Of a stretch of DNA of 64,000 bases, positions 21,950 to 30,100 are shown piece by piece. The stretch is taken from NCBI GenBank assembly GCA_020523885.1, contig JAJAPY010000010.1, positions 1 through 64,000 on the forward strand, written 5' to 3'. The notes beneath the pieces were generated by a model that made no database searches, had not been told where the DNA came from, and worked only from the letters and a program-made list of their open reading frames with translations. Positions within the stretch are counted from its first letter, which is position 1. Every line of letters starts with the position of its first letter. Position numbers and translations under genes: made by a program. Origin of the DNA: Candidatus Liberimonas magnetica (GTDB lineage Bacteria; Elusimicrobiota; Endomicrobiia; Endomicrobiales; JAFGIL01).

Positions 21950-22066
21950 CAAAATGTAAAATGCAAAATGAAAAATTAAGGATTCCTGCTTTATAAGACT
22001 TATTTGAATTATCCCGCAAAGCGGGATACCACAATTTTGCATTTTTCAATTTGCAATTTGAATTTA
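21950..22066. repeat. Heptad-repeat hairpin, word CAAAATG
   Basis: Left arm 21950-21977 is CAAAATG-TAAAATG-CAAAATG-AAAAATT. The complementary right arm, 22032-22066, has the same 7-bp period. The loop holds a small hairpin, ATCCCGCAAAGCGGGAT. A diverged copy of the whole element lies at 27005-27121, including the loop words. It sits just after the giant gene and before the riboswitch promoter. Confidence 0.8.
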
Positions 22067-22079
22067 AGTAAAAAAGCCC

Positions 22080-22108
22080 TTGACAAATCAAAGGGTATCG
22101 GTTATACT
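22080..22108 (+). promoter_or_regulatory. Sigma70-type promoter for the tandem riboswitch transcript
   Basis: TTGACA at 22080-22085 and TATACT at 22103-22108 with a 17-bp spacer. It is placed correctly to start transcription about 35 bases upstream of the first c-di-GMP aptamer. Confidence 0.75.
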
Positions 22109-22148
22109 AATAGTGGAAGAAAAAAGTTATATGTTTTTTCGACGATAA

Positions 22149-22230
22149 ACGGCAAACCCAGGGAAACCTGGGGACGCAAAGCCACGGAGCTAAAGATAGG
22201 GGGCTATCCAAGCCAGCCGGGTTGCCGAAG
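22149..22230 (+). promoter_or_regulatory. c-di-GMP-I (GEMM) riboswitch aptamer 1
   Basis: The GEMM-I core is plain: GGCAAACC, a GAAA-capped helix (CCAGG-GAAA-CCTGG), GGGACGCAAAGCC, a variable third helix, then AGCCGGGTTGCCGA. The closing stem is CGGCAA (22150-22155) with TTGCCG (22222-22227). This class binds cyclic di-GMP. A terminator lies 55 bases downstream, so control by premature termination is likely. The variable helix strand 22188-22203 is perfectly complementary to 22271-22286, just before the terminator, which suggests an alternative fold. Confidence 0.92.
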
Positions 22231-22284
22231 CAGAAGAAAGACAGAATAATTTTTTACACTAAATAAGTGTCCCCCTATCTTTAG

Positions 22285-22318
22285 CTACCGGATCCGCCCA
22301 GGGCGGACGGTAGTTTTT
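22285..22318 (+). terminator. Intrinsic terminator of riboswitch 1
   Basis: CTACCG and CCGCC pair with GGCGG and CGGTAG around a short loop with a small bulge, followed by five T. It forms the expression platform of aptamer 1. Confidence 0.8.
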
Positions 22319-22395
22319 GATTTTTAAAGCCGCGACTACCGGAAAAAAGGCGATGCGAGACTTAAAGTTCTTTTAATGAAGCAAGATCCGACAAA

Positions 22396-22414
22396 AACCG
22401 CTTAACGAGCGGTT
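22396..22414. other. Perfect 7-bp hairpin in the inter-riboswitch spacer
   Basis: AACCGCT (22396-22402) and AGCGGTT (22408-22414) around TAACG. It lies in the 22319-22433 spacer, which has no ORF I can support. The surrounding sequence faintly resembles the right end of IS200/IS605-type tnpB elements, but I could not establish that. Confidence 0.5.
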
Positions 22415-22433
22415 ACCCTGATGTAAAAGTCGG

Positions 22434-22582
22434 GGTGGCAAACCCAGGGAAACCTGGGGACGCAAAGCCACGGGCCTACTATACAGTGACCAGTAAACAG
22501 TAACCAGTGACCATAGAATATGTAGTTTGGTCACTGGTCATTGGTAACTGGTAACTGTTTTACGGTAGCCGGGTTACCGAAG
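22434..22582 (+). promoter_or_regulatory. c-di-GMP-I (GEMM) riboswitch aptamer 2, with heptad hairpin in its variable helix
   Basis: From the conserved GGCAAAC through the GAAA-capped helix to GCAAAGCCACGG it is identical to aptamer 1 over about 37 bases, so the pair arose by duplication. The 3' core, GTAGCCGGGTTACCGA, is also standard. The variable third helix is expanded by about 70 bases of heptad repeat and its complement (22494-22566), which should form one long stem. A stem-loop and then a terminator follow before the small sorting-domain gene. Confidence 0.9.
22494..22566. repeat. Heptad-repeat hairpin inside aptamer 2, words CAGTGAC/TGGTAAC
   Basis: Left arm: CAGTGAC-CAGTAAA-CAGTAAC-CAGTGAC (22494-22521). 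Right arm: TGGTCAC-TGGTCAT-TGGTAAC-TGGTAAC (22538-22565). The arms are nearly complementary, and the array is co-linear with helix 3 of the riboswitch. Confidence 0.9.
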
Positions 22583-22586
22583 ATAT

Positions 22587-22628
22587 AGTCACTTGTATCC
22601 TGTTATTTGATACAAGCCCTAAGTGACT
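22587..22628 (+). other. Stem-loop between aptamer 2 and its terminator
   Basis: AGTCA pairs with TGACT (22587-22591 and 22624-22628), and CTTGTATC pairs with GATACAAG inside. It lies between the aptamer and the terminator, so it is probably part of the expression platform. Confidence 0.6.
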
Positions 22629-22678
22629 GAATAATAATATATAATATTTATATTATTACAACAGTATATCAAAGGTAA

Positions 22679-22710
22679 CCGAATTGTCCGTGGAGACAGT
22701 TCGGTTTTTC
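22679..22710 (+). terminator. Intrinsic terminator of riboswitch 2
   Basis: CCGAATTGTC (22679-22688) pairs with GACAGTTCGG (22695-22704), followed by TTTTTC. GGTAACC (22674-22680) overlaps its base and is complementary to GGTTACC (22572-22578) in the aptamer, a possible but short antiterminator. It ends 20 bases before the start codon of the next gene. Confidence 0.85.
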
Positions 22711-22730
22711 TATTTTAAAGAGGTGCCAAA

Positions 22731-23138
22731 ATGTTTAAAATTAAACTAAATATCATATTAAAATTGATCCTGGGGCTGGCAGCCGCGTTTATATACCTGG
22801 GTGCCGGTACGGTTTCTTTTGGTCAGGGGAACGGAAACTCTTTAGGGTTAACTGTCAGCAACTATCCGAACCCTTTTGATTCCAGGAATGGATTTACGAC
22901 CATTGTCTATTCTTTTTCCAAAGAAGGAAGGGGCAGGATGTTAATTTATGACCTGTTGGGTAATTTAGTAAAAGAATACCCTATCGAAAACAGCGGCACG
23001 GGCGCTAACAAGCTGGTCTGGGACGGCACAAACGAAGCAGGACAGAAAGTGGCAAAAGGCGGGTATGTCTGTGTCGTTGAGGTCTTAACCAGTTCAAATA
23101 AAGTGCTTTCTATAAGAAAAATCGGAGTAATTCACTAA
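22731..23138 (+). CDS. Small secreted protein made of a signal peptide and a FlgD-like sorting domain
   Basis: 135 residues. The hydrophobic N-terminus (about 1-32) looks like a signal peptide. The rest has 'SNYPNPFDS', 'YDLLGNLV', 'WDGTNEAGQKVAKGGY' and the end 'IRKIGVIH'. The same C-terminal block ends the giant protein upstream, so this is the sorting domain without a passenger. The ribosome site AGAGGTG precedes the ATG. It is the first gene after two tandem c-di-GMP riboswitches, each with its own terminator, so its expression should depend on c-di-GMP. It could be an anchor, a structural subunit, or a decoy for the sorting machinery. Role unknown. Confidence 0.85.
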   Translation: MFKIKLNIILKLILGLAAAFIYLGAGTVSFGQGNGNSLGLTVSNYPNPFDSRNGFTTIVYSFSKEGRGRMLIYDLLGNLVKEYPIENSGTGANKLVWDGTNEAGQKVAKGGYVCVVEVLTSSNKVLSIRKIGVIH

Positions 23139-23148
23139 CGGCAGAGAG

Positions 23149-23312
23149 CAGTAACCAGTGACCCGTGACTAAGTGACAGGGAAACTGAGAGAAAAGAAAA
23201 TGAAAACCACATTAACTATAACCAATCTAATAGTCAGAAACCCAATAAGGATATTAATGTTTGTCTTTGTTGTTAACTGGTTACTGGTTACTGGTCACTG
23301 TTCACTGGTTTA
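23149..23312. repeat. Heptad-repeat pair straddling a start codon, words CAGTAAC/TGGTTAC
   Basis: Left arm CAGTAAC-CAGTGAC-CCGTGAC (23149-23169) lies before the next gene. Right arm TGTTAAC-TGGTTAC-TGGTTAC-TGGTCAC-TGTTCAC-TGGTTTA (23271-23312) lies inside its signal-peptide coding region. The start codon at 23200 is in the loop. Confidence 0.85.
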
Positions 23313-24822
23313 CGCTGCTGCTACGGGCGGCCAGCCGGGCCAGTTCCTTTCCTGGGGAGCGGGCGGAAGGTCTTTGGGTATGGGGAGCGCCTTTTTCGCG
23401 GTAAGTGACGATGCCTCTGCTACTTATTGGAACCCTGCAGGCCTTACCCAGATCGACAGGAAAGAACTTATGGCCCTGCATGTAACTCTTTTTGCGGATA
23501 CTTCTTATGATTTTATATCTTACGTCCATCCGACGCCTAAAATGGGTGTTTTTGGAGCGAATGTGACACGTCTTTCTTCAGGCGGTTTTGAAAAGGTGGC
23601 GGTAACATTTAACCCGGCCCAGACGGATATAATCAATATTGAGAACCTTGGGACTTTCGAAGACGTGAGCACGGCCTTGACCTTTGCTTACGGTAAAAAA
23701 ATAAAAGAAAACACGTCTATAGGCGTTTCCGGTAAATACATAACCCACACGCTTGATACTTCAGTAAGCGGTTTTGCAACGTTTGACACAACTCTTTTTG
23801 TTGATGGAATGAGCAATACTTTAAAGGACCTGAAACTTGGTTTCGGGATCCAGAACCTGATCAGCACAAAACTCGGGGATACGGATGACGTATTGCCTTT
23901 GATCCTGAAGATAGGCGCCAGCCAGAAATTCTTACGGGACAAACTCATGGTCGCCCTTGACCTGGACAAAAATATGAATACGAATATGGGCTGGCACATT
24001 GGAACTGAATACTGGGCTATCAATTTTGTAGCGCTCAGGCTGGGTTTTCAGGGAGAAAGCGGGCTAAGGGAAACGACGGCAGGTTTCGGGGTTAAATATA
24101 AAGATTACAGCATCGATTATGCCTTTGCTTTGCATGACCTCGGTTTTTCGCAGAGGTTGTCCGGTTCCTGGAGGTTCGGTCCTTCGGTCAGGAAAGACAG
24201 GGATAGTTTAGTGAACCGTTATTTGCAGGAAGGCATAGAAGCTTACAGGCAGGGAAACTTCATGCTTGCGCACGAAAGGCTTGAAGCATCTCTGGAAATT
24301 GACCCGACAAATAAAGAAGTTCAGAAATCATTTAATAAGATACAATTGATAACAGGGTATGTGAAGGAGGCAACGGGAGAGAACGAAGAAGTAAGTGCTA
24401 TAAGAAAAGCGGTTTCAGGGTATATGGAAGGCGATAATAAAACGGCTATAAATGCCCTGCGTTATGCTTATTATAAGAACCCGAGCAATGTGAAAGTCTT
24501 GGCCTTGCTAAACAGGATAGAGCAGCAGCTTGGGCAAAAATTGACCGATGCACATAAAGAAGAGGTCGTAGGTTTTACTATTATAGACCAGAAGATCTAT
24601 GATTCAAGACAGGCCATAATCGAAGGTAAATATGATGAAGCGCTGATCAAGTGCCAGGACATACTTAACCTGGAACCCGAAAATATCACGGCCCTGGAAA
24701 TGATGGGTTCGGCGTTCTTTATGATGGACCAGCCGGATAAGGCAAAAGAAATATGGATGAAAGTCCTGGAACTCGACCCTACGAACAAAATAGTGCCGGA
24801 GTTCCTGAACCAACTAAAATAA
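23200..24822 (+). CDS. PorV/UPF0164-family outer-membrane barrel with C-terminal TPRs
   Basis: 540 residues from the ATG at 23200; a GTG at 23173 is in frame but has a poorer context. After the signal peptide comes the PorV/UPF0164 signature: 'GAGGRSLGMGSAFFAVSDD' then 'TYWNPAGL'. Residues to about 330 alternate as in a beta barrel. From about 339 to the end there are TPR-like helices ('YRQGNFMLAHERLEASLEI', 'GKYDEALIKCQDILNLEPE'). In type IX secretion, PorV carries sorting-domain cargo at the outer membrane; that role here is inference. The gene follows two sorting-domain genes. Oddly, part of the signal peptide ('WLLVTGHCSLV') is a translated heptad repeat. Confidence 0.82.
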   Translation: MKTTLTITNLIVRNPIRILMFVFVVNWLLVTGHCSLVYAAATGGQPGQFLSWGAGGRSLGMGSAFFAVSDDASATYWNPAGLTQIDRKELMALHVTLFADTSYDFISYVHPTPKMGVFGANVTRLSSGGFEKVAVTFNPAQTDIINIENLGTFEDVSTALTFAYGKKIKENTSIGVSGKYITHTLDTSVSGFATFDTTLFVDGMSNTLKDLKLGFGIQNLISTKLGDTDDVLPLILKIGASQKFLRDKLMVALDLDKNMNTNMGWHIGTEYWAINFVALRLGFQGESGLRETTAGFGVKYKDYSIDYAFALHDLGFSQRLSGSWRFGPSVRKDRDSLVNRYLQEGIEAYRQGNFMLAHERLEASLEIDPTNKEVQKSFNKIQLITGYVKEATGENEEVSAIRKAVSGYMEGDNKTAINALRYAYYKNPSNVKVLALLNRIEQQLGQKLTDAHKEEVVGFTIIDQKIYDSRQAIIEGKYDEALIKCQDILNLEPENITALEMMGSAFFMMDQPDKAKEIWMKVLELDPTNKIVPEFLNQLK

Positions 24823-25019
24823 CCCGTTAGGAACAGACCCTAAAAGCATACCGGAATACCGGAGCGTGCCGTAACGTTTCTAACGGGAATAGAAAAAACA
24901 AGGAATGATATATTATAAAAGTTTAAAGAGCAGTCCCCGTTAGAAATCTCGGGGCAAAATATGTTGTAAAACGTAAACATCAGTTTTACAATACTATAAT
25001 TAAAGATTTCTAAACGGGG
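24823..25019. repeat. Two consecutive inverted repeats sharing CCCCGTTAGAAA
   Basis: CCCGTTAG (24823-24830) pairs with CTAACGGG (24880-24887). CCCCGTTAGAAATCT (24935-24949) pairs with AGATTTCTAAACGGGG (25004-25019) with one bulge, and an inner 9-bp stem TTGTAAAAC/GTTTTACAA lies between. The two units share their end word, as in a REP-type family. The first starts directly after the stop codon of the PorV-TPR gene. No gene is seen in 24823-25167. Confidence 0.75.
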
Positions 25020-25167
25020 TAAAAAGATTCGGCTGATGAGAATGAATACGAGTAATACTTCAATAAATGAAAATAATAAATTAAAAAATATTCTGCATGG
25101 AATTTGTTGAAATTTCAATGAATACATGCTTTTTTTTGTAGTTAATATAAAAGTAATGAGGAATACC

Positions 25168-26994
25168 ATGAAAAAGATTAATCCATCAATCATCAGGCAA
25201 AGGGCTCCAGCTATACTGTTATTTGCTTTTATAATATGCCTAATGCCAATTGCCAAAGTATCGTCCGCTGTAGAAAGAACAGATACAGATCAGATGAACC
25301 TTATGGACCAGGAGATAAAATACGAAAAAGAAAAATCTGATTACCTGCAGAGTTCTATCCTTGACAAGATACTAGGCCCCGGAAGGGCTGTTGTTATAAT
25401 CGATATTGAGCTAGGCATTGAAACGCAGATCACAAAACAGACGGCAAATGAGCAGAAGAATGAAAAGAAAAAAAGGCTCGGAGACATGGAATATCTATTG
25501 CCTGGCATCCCTAACCCTAAATCCGTTACCAACGAAGCGCCCCCGGCCGAATCAAAAGACGAAGCAGGTCATGCAGAAAAAACCACTATTTCAGCAAAAA
25601 CAGTCATAAAAAAACAGGTAGTGACCGTGCTCCATGATGAGCAGATACCCCAGGAGAAGCTGGATACGGTAAAAGATGCGATAAGCAGTATCCTTAAAAT
25701 AACCCCGGCCCGCGGCGACAGGGTCGACTTTAAGAAAACGAAGTTTACCAGGGGTTTCTTTGAAAAAGCTCTGGACCCGTACATCCTTATCCCTTCTGTA
25801 GTTGCCTTGCTCATCCTGTTTTTTCTTTTCGGGCCTTTATCCAGCTTCTTCCGTTCTCTGGTAAAGACCCTGAGAGAAAAAGGAGGCACGGAAGTAACGG
25901 TAGATTCCACTTTTGCAGGCGGCCCGGAAGGCGAAGAAGGCGAAGGTAAAGACGGTAAAGGCGGCGGCGTAGGAGGGTTGGGAGGGCTTGAGTCCTTGGA
26001 AGGAGAAGAAAAGAAGTATATCCCTTTTAAATATATTACCGAAGAAAACCTGAAAAGGTTGTTGTACATTATCAGAAAAGAATCTCCTGAAGTAATAGCC
26101 CTTGTCATAAGCTACCTCAAACCAGAATACGTAAGGCTTATGTTGAATGGCTTAAGCCCTGAACTCCAGGCACAGGTCGCCGTAGAGATGGCAACGATAC
26201 GCCAGATGACTCAGCAAAAAGTTTTATCTGTAGATAACGACATAAAAGACAAGATAGACTTTTTAGTAGGCGGGCTTGACCATCTTTTGAAGGTTTTGGA
26301 TGAAGTCGATATTGTCACAAAAGAAAATATCCTTGATTATCTAAAAAACGAGAAACCCGAACTTTATGAAAGGGTCAAAAAATACGTCATAGTATTTGAA
26401 GATATCCCGTCATTCCCGGACCTGGCTATGCAGACTATAATAAGGGAACTTAAATCCGAAAGCCTGGCAAAAGCCCTGAGGGACGCGCCTGCCGATATCA
26501 TGAATAAATTCTTTGCAAATATGTCGGTTAACGCAGCGGCCGTATTGAAAGAGGAAATGGAATACGGCAGGCCTTTGACCAAAGAAGAGATCGAAGAAGA
26601 AAGAAAAAAGATAATCGATACCGTAAAACAACTGGAGAGAGACACGAAAATATTCATAAGAGAAAGGCCTAAAAGCGGGGCCCTGGAAGGCATCCAGGAC
26701 ATAATCCCGGGATACGTGGAACCGGGCACGAGCGGTGACTTTAACGAGTATTTTAACGCAGGGGCCGGGTTTTATGATTCGGGCGATTATCAGAATGCAG
26801 TAGGTTATTTTGAATACTGCAGCCAGCTGGACCCTATGAATGCACAAGTCTTTCAATATTTAGGCAATTGTTATTACTCCTTAGGGCGTAATCAGGAGGC
26901 CCTTGCTGCTTTTGAACGAGCTCTCGAAATTAACCCGGCTGACGAATCTTTGAGGCAGTGGCTTGCAGAGCAAAAGAAAGTATTGAGCAGTTAA
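25168..26994 (+). CDS. FliF-FliG-like fusion with C-terminal TPRs (flagellar-rotor-derived membrane protein)
   Basis: 608 residues from the ATG at 25168 (GAGG seven bases upstream; upstream ATGs lack a site). An N-terminal hydrophobic stretch (about 16-34) is followed by a periplasmic part with 'ILDKILGPGRAVV', the hallmark of the FliF/YscJ C-terminal region. A TM segment (about 206-225) and a Gly/Glu-rich linker (about 250-280) follow. Then comes FliG: the middle domain near 290-345 ('ESPEVIALVISYLKPEY') and the C-terminal domain near 405-495 ('VFEDIPSF', 'IIRELKSESLAKALRDAP', 'KFFANMSVNAA'). TPRs occupy about 525-605. FliF forms the flagellar MS ring and FliG the torque ring. Here the ring-building N-terminal part of FliF is missing, and the usual DD of the FliG torque helix reads PD. 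No other flagellar gene is in the window. Probably a rotor relative recruited to another machine. Confidence 0.85.
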   Translation: MKKINPSIIRQRAPAILLFAFIICLMPIAKVSSAVERTDTDQMNLMDQEIKYEKEKSDYLQSSILDKILGPGRAVVIIDIELGIETQITKQTANEQKNEKKKRLGDMEYLLPGIPNPKSVTNEAPPAESKDEAGHAEKTTISAKTVIKKQVVTVLHDEQIPQEKLDTVKDAISSILKITPARGDRVDFKKTKFTRGFFEKALDPYILIPSVVALLILFFLFGPLSSFFRSLVKTLREKGGTEVTVDSTFAGGPEGEEGEGKDGKGGGVGGLGGLESLEGEEKKYIPFKYITEENLKRLLYIIRKESPEVIALVISYLKPEYVRLMLNGLSPELQAQVAVEMATIRQMTQQKVLSVDNDIKDKIDFLVGGLDHLLKVLDEVDIVTKENILDYLKNEKPELYERVKKYVIVFEDIPSFPDLAMQTIIRELKSESLAKALRDAPADIMNKFFANMSVNAAAVLKEEMEYGRPLTKEEIEEERKKIIDTVKQLERDTKIFIRERPKSGALEGIQDIIPGYVEPGTSGDFNEYFNAGAGFYDSGDYQNAVGYFEYCSQLDPMNAQVFQYLGNCYYSLGRNQEALAAFERALEINPADESLRQWLAEQKKVLSS

Positions 26995-27004
26995 AAATAT
27001 ATTG

Positions 27005-27121
27005 CAAAATGCAAAATGAAAAAATCAAAATTAAAGTGTCCGCTATGGCGGACTTATTTAAATTAATCCCGCAAAGCGGGATACAACAATTTTGCATTTT
27101 ACAATTTTCATTTTGCATTTA
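27005..27121. repeat. Heptad-repeat hairpin, second copy of the CAAAATG element
   Basis: Left arm CAAAATG-CAAAATG-AAAAAAT-CAAAATT (27005-27032). Right arm 27087-27121 (CAATTTT-GCATTTT-ACAATTT-TCATTTT-GCATTTA). The loop holds two hairpins, GTCCGCTATGGCGGAC and TCCCGCAAAGCGGGA. The second is shared with the copy at 21950. Confidence 0.85.
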
Positions 27122-27146
27122 AGTTAGCGACCATCGGGAGCTAACT
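27120..27146. other. 8-bp hairpin upstream of the 1854-aa coiled-coil gene
   Basis: AAGTTAGC (27120-27127) pairs with GCTAACTT (27139-27146). It lies six bases before the ribosome site GGAGAGGA and is not followed by a T run, so it is not a clear terminator. Confidence 0.5.
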
Positions 27147-27162
27147 TTACTGGAGAGGATAG

Positions 27163-30100
27163 ATGGATTTCAGGAAAAAAGACGTACAGAACAAAAATAA
27201 TGAATTAAAAACGGATGCGGAAAAGGCTGGAAAACTGCCTGACAGCGCCCCTTTTAATGAGGAACAATTCACGAGTCTCTATCAGAAAGCCCAGGACCAG
27301 ATAAAAATAATCGAGCAAAAGATAGCCAATGAAAGAGAGCTGTGGTACCAGAGGATAAAACAGAAAGAAGAAGACCAGGTATCCCTTAAATCCCAGCTTG
27401 ATATGCTCGTTTATAAAGTTGAACAGGAAAGGAAAAAAAGAGAGGGCGACCTAAATATACTGCACCAGCATATACAGAAAGACCTGGCCGAACTGGAAAA
27501 AAGCATCAGCGAAGAAGTTAAGACCTGGACAGAAAAAATAAACCAGAAAGACAAGGAACTGGAAGAAATAAAGCACCAGTCCGTTTTTCTTGAAACGCAG
27601 AAAAAACTTGAAGCGGAAAAGAATATCCGGGACCTGCAGTCGTCGCTTGAAAGTACCAAACAAAAGTATAAAGCCATAGAAAGGCAGTTGATAGAAGAAA
27701 AAAATCTATGGATAGACAAGGTAAAAAGCAAAGAAGAAGAAATCATTAACCTTAAAACGCAGATATCCTTAAAAGAGATACAGATAAAGTCCGAGGATGA
27801 AAAAGCAAAGGCAAAAAAGCGCGACCTGCAGCTGACCTGGCAGGGCCAGACAAAAGAAATGGAAGAAAAGCTGGAAAAACTAAGGAAGGAATGGACCGAT
27901 ACTTACAAGAACAAGGAAGAAGAACTGTTCACGCTTAAGATCGCCCTTGAAGAGCACCTTACGGCTATTGCCCTGGAGGCAGAAAAGCAGGAAAAAGAAA
28001 TAAGCAGTATGAATAATAGGATCAGCGACAGGATCGTGGTCATAGAAAAAAGCATTGAAGAAGAAAAGAGCCGCTGGCAGGAGCTATTAAAGGCAAGGGA
28101 AGAAGAGTTTAAGGGCTTAAAAGCAGAGCTTGTCCTGAAGGAAAGCCAGGAAAAGGCCGAAAGAGAACAGAGGTTTAAAGAACTAAAAGAAGAAGAAAGC
28201 CAGGCAGGCCGCAAACTGAAGGATATAGGCCAGAGGATAGAACAGGAAAAAGAAAACTGGAAAGTAAAAATATTCCAAAAAGACGAAGAATTGAAGATCC
28301 TGAAAATACAGTCCGAGATTAAGCTCAAGGAACTTCAGGATGAATGGTTAGATAAAGAGTCAAAGACAAAGGAAGAAAAAGAAGCTCTTATTGAGCGCCT
28401 GAAAGAACTTGAGAATAAGCTTAATACCGAAAGAGCTGCCTGGGAGAACGAGTTAAAAGGCAAAGACCTTGAGATCAACCAGTACACCGAACAATGGGCG
28501 TTAAAGAAAAATAACATAATAAATAATGAAAGGCAGAATATAGAAGACCTTAAAAACAAAAAGGTGGTCCTTGAGAACGAGCTCCTCAGCCTTGAGGAAA
28601 GCTTTAATAAAGAAAAGCTGCACTGGGAAGAATTGCTGAAGAATAAGGAAAAAGAGGTCGAAAATTATAAGAACGATGTTGTGTCCAAAGAATCAAAGAT
28701 AAAAAGAGACCTGGCTGATTTTGAATATAAATTCAGCCTGGAACTTGAGCCTTTTACGCTAAAAACAAAAAACTTTGAGGCCGATATTTCCGCTGCATCA
28801 GAAGAATTCCAAAAGCAGATAGCTCTTAAAGAAACACAGAAAGTAATGCTCCAGAACAGTTATTTTAGGCAGGAAGAAAAATTAAAAAAGCAGCTCGATG
28901 CCCACAGCAGCAGAGTCAGCTCACAGGAAGGGGCTTTAAGGAATAAAATAGCCGGAGTACGCAGTTTGATCCAGGCGCAATCCCAGAACGCAACGGAGAA
29001 ATTAGAGAAATTAAAAGCGCAGGAAGCAGCTCTAAAGAAACAAGTAGAGACCATAGAAGAGAGGATAGCAAATGAAAGAGCCAGGATTTCCCGTGAATAT
29101 AAGACCCGCAGAGAAGAGATGGAAAGCAATATCAAAAGGCTTGAGATAGAAAGAAGGGACGTAAAAAAGAATATGGAACTGAAGCTTTCCAATAAAATAA
29201 AGGAACTTGAAAATGAGGAAATAAGGGTCAAAGAGTTTGAGAACAAAGCTAAAAATGAAGTGCTGCAAAAAGAAAACGAATTAAAACTCATAATAGCCAA
29301 GGGCGATGAGGAGCTGGCGGGTTTACGGGCTAATTTAGAAAATGCAAAGAAAGAATATAACCAGAGAATAAAGGAAAAAGAAGATGAAATAAACAAGCTT
29401 TTTGAATCCGTAAAAACCAACGAAACGCGGATCAACGGTGAGAAAAACAAATTAGAACAAGATCTGAACCATGAAACCCAGGCCCTTTTGCTCAAAAGGA
29501 AGGAACTGGAAGGAGCTCTTCTAAAAGAGAAAAAAGCCTATGAAAAAGAGGTAGCGGCCATAGACAGCAAGATAGCTTCTTTGAGGCAGAGTCAGGAACT
29601 AAAAACAAAAGATTACGAAGCTATGCAGGTTTTGTGGCATGAAAAAATAGCCCAGACAAAAAGCGAGTACAATAAAAAGATCGACGAAATGCATCTTAAC
29701 AGGGATGATGCGAATAATATCTCAAGAGAGATGATAGACAGGCTGGAAAAAGAAGAGATAGAACTGCAGCAAAACCTGATAGAAAGCAAGTCAAAGTACA
29801 TAAGTGAAACAAACAATTTAAAAGAAAAGTATGTGCTTAAGAAAACCGAACTTAACGGCCTGGTAGAAAAGCTGAACCTTGAGCTGGAAGAACTGAGAAA
29901 GACGGTCAATAAAGACTTGAGCTTGAAAAACAACAAGCTTGAGGAAGAAGAAAACAAATTAGGCAGTATTGTTTCTAAAACCAACAAGGACCTTTCCCTG
30001 TGGGAAAAAGAATTAAATCAGATCAATGAAACAAAAGATAAGGAAATAAGTGTACTGAAGGCCAATATAGAAAAATCAAAAGAAGAATACACCGGTAAAA

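Noticed and set aside
22004-22249. Small plus-strand ORF (81 aa) across the leader
   Set aside because: It runs through the heptad arm, promoter and riboswitch aptamer; the bases are explained by RNA structure.
25168-26994. Evidence for a flagellum
   Set aside because: Only one gene with FliF/FliG parts is present, with no hook, rod, export or stator genes in the window.
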